Assembly (NCBI RefSeq): GCF_016469035.1 | Contig: NZ_JAEHJZ010000032.1 | Coordinates: 1-64,000, forward strand | Length of the DNA: 64,000 bases | Reading direction: 5' to 3' | Source: Gelidibacter salicanalis | Lineage (GTDB): Bacteria; Bacteroidota; Bacteroidia; Flavobacteriales; Flavobacteriaceae | Shown: positions 53,668-61,326 of the stretch, piece by piece | Layout: every line of letters starts with the position of its first letter | Numbering within the stretch: the first letter of the stretch is position 1 | Notes under the pieces: model-generated | Told to the model about the DNA's origin: nothing | Seen by the model: the letters and a program-made list of their open reading frames with translations, nothing else | Databases searched by the model: none | Translations under genes and position numbers: made by a program

Positions 53668-54527
53668 AATTTAGCTCGAGACAGACTGCATAACCGGTCG
53701 TGCCTCCTTTTTATAAGTCCTTCCTCAATCTAAATTTTAGATGTAGTATCCGAAAGGTAACAGCGATAGGATACACAATGGGAAGTAAATAGATAAGCAT
53801 TTGATGATGTAACCTTGTGTTCTTATTGTTGGGATTATAGTAGTGGTCTATAGTGAAAACCCAATCCAGCATCAAAAGAAAAGGAAAACGCTCAGGATAT
53901 AATAAGTAAATGATTTCAAAAAGCACGACTAAAAATAGTCTGAATGTTTCCGACCATTCATACTGGAGGATAGATTATATTCCTAAATACGTAACAGAAA
54001 AATGTACCAGTTTTAAAACGATAATAGAGGAAGGGGTATTACGAAATCTATATTCCTATCCTTGTCAATTCAGTATTGGTTGGGAATGCTGATTTTTCAT
54101 GTATTAATGGATGTGTAAGAACGTTTCAATCCTAGTTTCTAAATGGTATGGTTGGGAATAAAGAGGAACTTATTTAAATTCTGTTTTTCGAGATTATATT
54201 AGGGCTTTAAGAGTCCTTGAAATGTAGTGACACCGAATTAGCATTTTTAACAATAATTTAACATTTTGTGTATTATAGATTGGATTTTAACTACTTTGAG
54301 AATAACTATTAGGCTAATTAGTAATTAAACAATGATTGGTCTTAATTTTTCATTTTTCTTTTAAATATTCAATTCAAATTAAATGGTCAGATTTCAAATA
54401 TAATTTGGAATGTTAATTCGAGATATTAAGATTAGAAGGAGCTTTCTTAGAATCTTAAGGAATTTTCTTTTTCTGATGCCTCTTTTATAATATTCCACAT
54501 GAGATAAGATAGATGAAGTATAACAAT
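53668..54527. other. long intergenic region, no recognised gene
   Basis: About 860 AT-rich bases. A hydrophobic minus-strand frame (53711-53926, GTG start) and a plus-strand frame (53910-54092) exist, but neither shows a family signature. It separates the decayed mobile island from the polysaccharide locus. Confidence 0.45.
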
Positions 54528-54528
54528 A

Positions 54529-54564
54529 AAAAAGTCTACAGTTAATTTTACTGTAGACTTTTTT
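54529..54564. terminator. terminator of the polysaccharide locus
   Basis: AAAAGTCTACAGT pairs with ACTGTAGACTTTT around a 7-base loop, with A and T runs outside. It ends the minus-strand operon that finishes at 54601. Confidence 0.85.
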
Positions 54565-54600
54565 GAATAACCTTCACTCAAATTGAAGATAACCTATATT

Positions 54601-56055
54601 TTATATAGCTGTAGATACACGTTTTTTAACTAAATAATCATCTAGTGCCAGATGAGAGCAGTCATGCCCAATACCGCTGTTTTTAATCCCACCGTGAGGT
54701 AAGTAGATGGCGTATTTAACGCCATTGATTTGAATTTCACCAAACTCTAGTTCGTCAGTAAAACGTTCAATTCTTTTATGGTTATTGGTAAAAATATATG
54801 AAGCCAGGCCATATTCAGTATCATTTGCTAGTTCTAGTACTTCATCATCTGTTTCAAAACTCATAACTCCAGCTACAGGTCCAAAAGTTTCTTTTTTGAA
54901 CAAAGTCATTTCATGAGTAGCTCCTGAAATAATTGTTGGTTCTATCCAATTTCCTTTTTCTGGCAGATGTTTAGGTATTTTATTGCCATATTCTACTTTC
55001 CCACCTTTGCTTTCAGCATCTTCAATGATATCGAACATACGATCACGATCTTTCCTACTAGCAACTGGTCCCATAAAAACATCTGGATTTTCTTTTGTAC
55101 CAAATCCAACTTTTAGTTCTGAAACTTTTTTTACATAAGCTTTTAAAAATTTATCATGAATGCTTTTATGAACGTAAATTCGATTGGCGGCAACACATAT
55201 TTGGCCGGTATTTCCGAACTTTAAGCCTACGGCTAAATTTAAGGCCGTTTCAAAATCCGCATCTTCAAATACTATAAAAGGCGCGTTTCCGCCTAATTCC
55301 ATTCCTAGTTTCTTAATGGATGTTGTGCTTTCCGCAATGACTCTTTTTCCTGTTTCTGTGGAGCCAATCATTGTTAAAACTGCAGGAATAGTGCTAGTTG
55401 TTAAAACCGTTGCAACTTCGCTGACAGGGCCGGAAAGAATATTGACTACTCCAGCAGGAAAATTAATATTATGAAGAATTTCACCAATCATATACGCTGA
55501 TAACGGGGAAATCGCTGAAGGTTTAATAATTATTGAACATCCTGATGCCAGTGCTGGGCCTAATTTAAAGCCAACATTTAGTAACGGGAAGTTCCATGCT
55601 AAATATGCCACGGCAACTCCGGCAGGCTTAGAGATCATTTTGTGGGTATGCGTATTCTCATAATCAGGAATTTGCTCTTCCCTTAAATTTTTCATCGCAT
55701 TAGGGTACCATTCTAATCCATTAATTATGGCCTCAATGTCTTCATAAGCACCGGCATAGGTTTTACCCATTTCGTGGACCATTGCTGTTCTTAATTCATG
55801 TTCATTTTCTTTAATGGCATCACTTAGTTTTTGCATCCATTCCGTTCTTTCTACTAATGAAAGATGGGACCAATATTTAAAGCCTTTTTGTGCCGCAACT
55901 AATGCAGCTTCAGTGTCGGTTTTACTAGCTACTGCCACTTGAGCAACAATTTCGCCATTGGCAGGACAAATTACATCTGCTTTATTATTGTTTACACCAT
56001 CAATCAGTTGTCCATTTATGTATAATTTCTTGTAACCAAAATTTTGGGTTTTCAT
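54601..56055 (-). CDS. aldehyde dehydrogenase, probable anhydrogalactose dehydrogenase
   Basis: A 484-residue NAD(P)-dependent aldehyde dehydrogenase. Key sites: AYLAWNFPLLNVGFKLGPALASG, STETGKRVIAESTTSIKKLGMELGGNAPFIVFEDADF with the general base, and nucleophile C287 (GNTGQICVAANRIYVH). It belongs to the succinate-semialdehyde-like branch. It is the last gene of a SusC/SusD operon and follows an enolase-superfamily enzyme. That pairing (direct oxidation of an aldehyde sugar, then cycloisomerisation) is known for 3,6-anhydrogalactose. The specific substrate is inferred from context. Confidence 0.8.
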   Translation of the reverse strand: MKTQNFGYKKLYINGQLIDGVNNNKADVICPANGEIVAQVAVASKTDTEAALVAAQKGFKYWSHLSLVERTEWMQKLSDAIKENEHELRTAMVHEMGKTYAGAYEDIEAIINGLEWYPNAMKNLREEQIPDYENTHTHKMISKPAGVAVAYLAWNFPLLNVGFKLGPALASGCSIIIKPSAISPLSAYMIGEILHNINFPAGVVNILSGPVSEVATVLTTSTIPAVLTMIGSTETGKRVIAESTTSIKKLGMELGGNAPFIVFEDADFETALNLAVGLKFGNTGQICVAANRIYVHKSIHDKFLKAYVKKVSELKVGFGTKENPDVFMGPVASRKDRDRMFDIIEDAESKGGKVEYGNKIPKHLPEKGNWIEPTIISGATHEMTLFKKETFGPVAGVMSFETDDEVLELANDTEYGLASYIFTNNHKRIERFTDELEFGEIQINGVKYAIYLPHGGIKNSGIGHDCSHLALDDYLVKKRVSTAI

Positions 56056-56066
56056 ACGTTTTGTTA

Positions 56067-57224
56067 TTATATGATTGTTTTATTTAATTTTCGATTTTTA
56101 TCGGAATATTCCAATAACACATCTTCATCAACTTCAATTCCAAGTCCTGGTGCTGTTGGCACTTCAATCATTCCATCCACCATCTTTATTTTAGGAAAGG
56201 TAAGGCGCTCTCTAAGTCCATTTTCGGTTTGGTCGTATTCAATTAAGAAATCTGGACTTTTCATACGTCCTGGCATATTTTCTAGATTTGCGATAAAATG
56301 CAAGGCTACATGTATGCCAATTGAAGTTCCCCAGGTGTGAGGTATGATGTCAACACCGTAAGTGCTCGCCAATGCTGATATGCGTTTGGCCTCTGTTAAA
56401 CCGCCGCTGGAACAAATATCTGGTTGTAGAATGTCTACAGATTTATTTCTGAGCAATTGATGGAAACCAAATCTTAAATATTCACATTCTCCTCCAGCAA
56501 TTGGTATTGAAGTTTTATGCCTTAATTCATGATACTGTTGGTAATATTCTGGTGATACAGGTTCTTCAAACCAACTTATATCAAATTGTTCTATTTTCTG
56601 ACAAAGTGTAACGGCCTCTCTTAAGGTGTAGGCGTGATTGGAATCTATCATCAATTGAATATCGTCTCCCAACAATTTGCGCATGCGCTTTATGTTTTCA
56701 TAATCTTCATTGATTCCTAAACCTACTTTCATCTTAATGGCTTTAAAACCTTGAGATTTATAAAGTGCTACTTCTTTTTCAAAATCCCGTGATGGATTAT
56801 TGTGATCTGTAAAGTACAAGCCTGTAGCATAAGGTTTTATTTTTTTTCTGTGTGCACCACCCAAAAGCGTTGATATTGGGAGACCAAGTATTTTTCCTTT
56901 TAAATCCCATATAGCAATGTCAATTGCACTTATAGATGCAACTAAGATACCTCGTCTGGCATAATCTAAAGTTTTCCTGTACATGGTGCTCCAAATTACT
57001 TCATTTTCAAGTGGATTAAGACCTACTATTACTGGTTCTAAAAATTTAATTCCCGCTTCTAAGACATTGGCAGGGCCATAGCCTTCACCCCAGCCAACCA
57101 TACCATTAGATGCGGTTATCTTTACAATACATATACTGCGTTCTGAGTATTCCCATTGCGAAAAGAAAAAACTCTTGGAAAGTTTATCTTTAACTACAAA
57201 TGTTTCTATTTTTTCAATAATCAT
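56067..57224 (-). CDS. mandelate racemase/muconate lactonizing-type enzyme, possible anhydrogalactonate cycloisomerase
   Basis: A 385-residue enolase-superfamily enzyme. Metal ligands D194 (MIDSNHAY), E220 (WFEEP) and E246 (GGECE) are present. The base pair consists of the KxK lysines K164/K166 (IKMKVG) and a histidine H296 (IPHTWGTS). These residues permit abstraction of the proton next to a sugar-acid carboxylate. With the aldehyde dehydrogenase 11 bases downstream it fits 3,6-anhydrogalactonate cycloisomerase; a sugar-acid dehydratase is the main alternative. Confidence 0.85.
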   Translation of the reverse strand: MIIEKIETFVVKDKLSKSFFFSQWEYSERSICIVKITASNGMVGWGEGYGPANVLEAGIKFLEPVIVGLNPLENEVIWSTMYRKTLDYARRGILVASISAIDIAIWDLKGKILGLPISTLLGGAHRKKIKPYATGLYFTDHNNPSRDFEKEVALYKSQGFKAIKMKVGLGINEDYENIKRMRKLLGDDIQLMIDSNHAYTLREAVTLCQKIEQFDISWFEEPVSPEYYQQYHELRHKTSIPIAGGECEYLRFGFHQLLRNKSVDILQPDICSSGGLTEAKRISALASTYGVDIIPHTWGTSIGIHVALHFIANLENMPGRMKSPDFLIEYDQTENGLRERLTFPKIKMVDGMIEVPTAPGLGIEVDEDVLLEYSDKNRKLNKTII

Positions 57225-57338
57225 AATTTGGATTTAATGGTTGGTATTTGTGGTATTTTTAAATAAAAACATTTCGCTGGCAATTTCTTTTTAGGCATGA
57301 TTTTACGTCTGTATTAACCATACAATTTTAAGGAATAT

Positions 57339-57740
57339 CTAGTTATAGACGTCTGTTTGAGAAATTACTATACTGTAAGTTATAGTTCCATTCATTGTTA
57401 AAGTGCCTTGCCCCGTACCCTTATCTGCTGTAATTAAATAGTTAATAGATCCGTCTGCCGTAATTTTGTCTACAGATAATATATACATATCTTCTGTGGA
57501 AGTGTCCGAATAGTTATCTGAGTTGAAATTGGAGGCGTTTACAGATGAACTGTACTCGACGATTAAATCATCTTGTCTGTATATATTAATCTTAAACGGA
57601 GCACTTGGTCCTTGTATGTTTGTAATTGAATATACAGGGACTAATTCAATATTGGGTTCTTGAAAATTCTCTTCAACATTACAGCTTGTAACCGCAATAA
57701 CGATCAATAATATACTTAGATATGATAGTATAGCTTTCAT
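57339..57740 (-). CDS. small lipoprotein in polysaccharide locus
   Basis: A 133-residue lipoprotein (lipobox VTSC). The mature protein is beta-rich with regular strands (FKINIYRQDDLIVEYSSSVNASNF, INYLITADKGTGQGTLTMNGTITYSIVIS). No family recognised. It lies between the larger surface lipoprotein and the enolase-type gene, so it probably assists glycan capture. Confidence 0.65.
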   Translation of the reverse strand: MKAILSYLSILLIVIAVTSCNVEENFQEPNIELVPVYSITNIQGPSAPFKINIYRQDDLIVEYSSSVNASNFNSDNYSDTSTEDMYILSVDKITADGSINYLITADKGTGQGTLTMNGTITYSIVISQTDVYN

Positions 57741-57759
57741 AGTTTATCCTAATTTACAA

Positions 57760-59466
57760 TTAAAGTCTTGGTTCTAATTTTATCAATGCCAAATCATCAA
57801 AATAGAGCAGTTGTGGCCCTGTTATTCCAGGATTGTCTTCATCCACAATTCTTAAGGCTGTTCTATAATTATCGGCGGTTAAATCTTCATTAAAGGTGAT
57901 GGTCTCGGAAACTTCTACCCATTGATTATTTGGTATTGCTGAGATATCGAAAATTTTAATATCAGTTGTAGGGTTACCGAATTCCATTCTGAATTTCTGT
58001 AAGTTAGAATTTTCTTTATACACTCTATAAGAAACGCGATAAGTTCCTGCAGGAACACCACCTGGGCCATCAGCAAGTCCAAAACCAAAAAGATTTATTA
58101 AAGGTAATTTTTCGCCAGCGGGTAATTTATATCTCATGCTCGCTACGCCATCAAAAGACTTTGTTGTAACCCGTTCCCAAATTAAATCATCAAATTGTCC
58201 ATTACCTTGTCCCCCAGGAATAAAGAATTGGTTTGAAGCGAAGGCATTATTTATACCCCCGCCAGACGGTTCAAAACTTGCCCAACTATTGCCAGGCAAT
58301 ATGTTGTTGCCAAAATACATCTGAACACGTTCTGGGCCAAACGATTGTAATACTCTAGTGTCTGTAGATGTAATACCGTTAGTAGATGCGTCATATGTTA
58401 CCGTAATAGTATCAGAATTGTATATAGGTTGCGAGAGTGTGAGCTCTATAAAGGTTGCATTATCAGTACTGACTGAAGCTGTCTGTACAGGTATAACCTG
58501 ATTAAATCCAGATTGCTCATTGAATACATTTACTGTAAAATTTGCTTCTTCACCTGAGAATGGGACAACTTCACCATTTAATTGAAATAAGATTTTTTCA
58601 TTTTCACTCTCTTTGATCTGACCACTAAATACAAATGGTTGAGAAGATGGAATTACTTTCACCTTAAGTGGAATAAGTTTTGTCACGGTTGATGTAGGCA
58701 AAGGAGATACTCTAAAAGATCGCATTTCACCTGTAAAAGTTCCCAGCTGAAAAAAACTTACATTTGCAGTAACTCCTCCAATTTGGTTTGGTGTACCTTC
58801 AGGAAATCTCCAAGATCTTCCATTAGGTCGTCCTACGGTGGTTAAATCTTCAAAACGAAGCGCTGTACCTGCTTCAACTTCTATAGTGGGCCATGAATCA
58901 GAATCACTGACAGACGGCATATCTGCTTCAGTAATATTTAGTATTTCTACTCCATCCTGATATACTTTGAATGCTGGTTTAATTTGTGCATAAACATCAA
59001 ATGTAAAAGTGGTATCAATGACCCAAAGATTACCCTCTTGAACTGCTTCCAAAATGCCTTGAGATGATACGTATTTAACAGGTTTATCAAATTTATTAAG
59101 TAGTCTTACTTTATTTAAGCCACTATTATTAAACAAAATGTGTGCCTTAGGTTTTGTAGTGGACAAACCCGCATTTGGAATTATAAAAGCAGTTAGAGAA
59201 TCGGTGCTATTGAAACCTTCTTTTAAGAAATTATTACCCTCTTCAATAATCCACTCATGGCTTACAGCACCTTGGGATAAATCCAAGAATGAGAGATGTG
59301 TGGCAGCATTGATACTATATTGGTCCTGGGAATTTTTGTTGGTTCCAATTAACCATAATATGTCAGAAAGCTCATCTGGTGCGTCATAATCTTGATATTC
59401 ATCATTACTACATGTCCAGAGAATGGTAAGACATAAGATGGATGTGATGATTCTTATATTTTTCAT
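57760..59466 (-). CDS. surface glycan-binding-type lipoprotein
   Basis: A 568-residue lipoprotein (lipobox ILWTC) directly after SusD, the usual place of SusE/F-like surface glycan-binding proteins. It begins with a PKD/Ig-like region (FLDLSQGAVSHEWIIEEG), continues with beta-sandwich repeats and ends in a carbohydrate-binding-like sandwich (AGTYRVSYRVYKENSNLQKFRMEFGNP, TADNYRTALRIVDED, GPQLLYFDDLALIKLEPRL). Family assignment rests on position and layout. Confidence 0.7.
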   Translation of the reverse strand: MKNIRIITSILCLTILWTCSNDEYQDYDAPDELSDILWLIGTNKNSQDQYSINAATHLSFLDLSQGAVSHEWIIEEGNNFLKEGFNSTDSLTAFIIPNAGLSTTKPKAHILFNNSGLNKVRLLNKFDKPVKYVSSQGILEAVQEGNLWVIDTTFTFDVYAQIKPAFKVYQDGVEILNITEADMPSVSDSDSWPTIEVEAGTALRFEDLTTVGRPNGRSWRFPEGTPNQIGGVTANVSFFQLGTFTGEMRSFRVSPLPTSTVTKLIPLKVKVIPSSQPFVFSGQIKESENEKILFQLNGEVVPFSGEEANFTVNVFNEQSGFNQVIPVQTASVSTDNATFIELTLSQPIYNSDTITVTYDASTNGITSTDTRVLQSFGPERVQMYFGNNILPGNSWASFEPSGGGINNAFASNQFFIPGGQGNGQFDDLIWERVTTKSFDGVASMRYKLPAGEKLPLINLFGFGLADGPGGVPAGTYRVSYRVYKENSNLQKFRMEFGNPTTDIKIFDISAIPNNQWVEVSETITFNEDLTADNYRTALRIVDEDNPGITGPQLLYFDDLALIKLEPRL

Positions 59467-59480
59467 AATTCTGACTATAT

Positions 59481-61244
59481 TTAGTTAATATTTGGGTTAG
59501 AGTTGATCTCTGAGAAAGGTATTGGATATTGGCCATGAATGGCCTCGTTATAATTTAAAGCTGAAACCTTGTATTCATAATCAATTACAATATGATTGAC
59601 ATTTGGTTGCTCTCTAACAACTGACGGAAAATTAATTCTTGTTTGTGGCTGTCCATTACTGTTTATAAAAGTATAATTAACACCGTAGTATTTATCGTTG
59701 GCTAATTCTTCTAATCTCTCTTTAAAACCATAATTATCTGACTTCTTCCATCTTTGGAAATCTAAAAATCTAATAGCATGACCTTCAATGGACATTTCTA
59801 AAGGTTTTTCTACACGCATTAAGTGCTGCATTAAAGTTCCTTGAGTATAGGTAATATCGTCATAGGTTCCGGATAGAGGGCCTGAAGTGCCTAATAATAC
59901 AAGGCCCCATCTTTTACGTATTTTATTTATTAAGTTTATGGCGCCGTCCACATCACCAGTTTTAATCTTACATTCTGCTTGCATTAACAAGACCTCAGAG
60001 AGTCTGTTTAATACGACGTTTTTATTGGAATAAACTGCGCCACCAGGCAATTCATTTTCATTTGCAACAATGTCATGGTTTTGATACTTTTTCCACCAAG
60101 AAAATCCCCAAGCTTTACCATGAAACCTTGTATATTCACTTGTTGATGGTAATAAATAATATGGTGTTTGTGTGTCTTCTACAATGGCCAACATTGCTGA
60201 AGATCTTAGTGGCACGTTGCGTAGGGTTACTCCCTTTATGGAGTCATTATAGTAATTTCTAGAATCTAGAGGATCCATAGGCTCGTTTTTATATGCAAAA
60301 GTTACCCAGGCTGGTCCAACAGCACCACGGGTGTTTGAAGTTTGTTGATTTAACCAGTTTGTACCAGAATCTCCGTTAAAAGCAGATTTATCAATTCGCA
60401 CATTATCATTTGTAAAGTTGATTTCAAAAATAGACTCAGAATTGAATTCACCATCAGCAGTCCACATTTTACTTAAATCATTCTCAATAGTGTAGCCATG
60501 ATTATTTATGACGTCTTCAAAATAACGCATTGCAGTAGTGTATTCTAAGGCTTGAAGATAGCTTGTGCCTAAAATAGTAGCCGCTGCACCAGAAGTGACT
60601 TTACTAATATCATTATCTGGATATTCGCCCTTTTTATAAAGATTGGCATATGCATATTCTAAATCTTGCCTTATAAAAGCAATGACATCTTCAGCAGGAG
60701 AAAGAGGTTGTGCAAACTCTTCATTAGTTAATGGGACAAAATCCCGTATAATAATTCGACCATCGTTAAATGTGGTGTATAGATAATAATGGTACAAAGC
60801 TCTAAAAAATCTTGCTTGTGCCATTTGAGATGTCCATTCTGTTTGTTCGTGATCCTCACCAGGTAAATTATTTAATGCTTCAATAACCTGATTTGCTCTA
60901 AAGATGCCTTGGTAAGAACTTCCCCATTTGCTAGTAATCTCATCAGTACTCGCATTATAGGTGTGTAGATAAAATGGTTCTGTATTTTGAGGTGCCGGCC
61001 TTCCATAACCTGGATATCCTAAATCTGATCTTAAAATTTCACTAATTTTATTAATCACTCCTGGTTTGTGTAACGTTTGATAAACAGTATTAAGACCCTG
61101 TTGTGTTTCACTCAGATTTCTCCAATAGGTAGCTTTGGAAATTTCATTGGGATTTCTTTGATCTAATAGCTCTTCAGAATTGCACGAGAACATCATCCCA
61201 AATGGGATTATAAGTATGTATAGTTTGTAAATTAACTTTTTCAT
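59481..61244 (-). CDS. susD-like: RagB/SusD nutrient-binding lipoprotein
   Basis: A 587-residue lipoprotein (lipobox MMFSC) that caps the SusC transporter and binds oligosaccharide. SusD landmarks: LDQRNPNEISKATYWRN, QARFFRALYHYYLYTTFNDG (TPR region), RLSEVLLMQAECKIKTGDVDGAINLINKIRKRWG, SIEGHAIRFLDFQRWKK and final YPIPFSEINSNPN. It lies 82 bases after susC. Confidence 0.95.
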   Translation of the reverse strand: MKKLIYKLYILIIPFGMMFSCNSEELLDQRNPNEISKATYWRNLSETQQGLNTVYQTLHKPGVINKISEILRSDLGYPGYGRPAPQNTEPFYLHTYNASTDEITSKWGSSYQGIFRANQVIEALNNLPGEDHEQTEWTSQMAQARFFRALYHYYLYTTFNDGRIIIRDFVPLTNEEFAQPLSPAEDVIAFIRQDLEYAYANLYKKGEYPDNDISKVTSGAAATILGTSYLQALEYTTAMRYFEDVINNHGYTIENDLSKMWTADGEFNSESIFEINFTNDNVRIDKSAFNGDSGTNWLNQQTSNTRGAVGPAWVTFAYKNEPMDPLDSRNYYNDSIKGVTLRNVPLRSSAMLAIVEDTQTPYYLLPSTSEYTRFHGKAWGFSWWKKYQNHDIVANENELPGGAVYSNKNVVLNRLSEVLLMQAECKIKTGDVDGAINLINKIRKRWGLVLLGTSGPLSGTYDDITYTQGTLMQHLMRVEKPLEMSIEGHAIRFLDFQRWKKSDNYGFKERLEELANDKYYGVNYTFINSNGQPQTRINFPSVVREQPNVNHIVIDYEYKVSALNYNEAIHGQYPIPFSEINSNPNIN

Positions 61245-61326
61245 ATTTCTTTTATTTTTGCTTATCGTTATTTATCACTATCAAATAAAATTTTGATGTG
61301 TTTTAACCATAATGTTTTAGTTTCTT

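Noticed and set aside
53711-54092. Two short overlapping frames on opposite strands
   Set aside because: Neither shows family features; kept only as an intergenic note.
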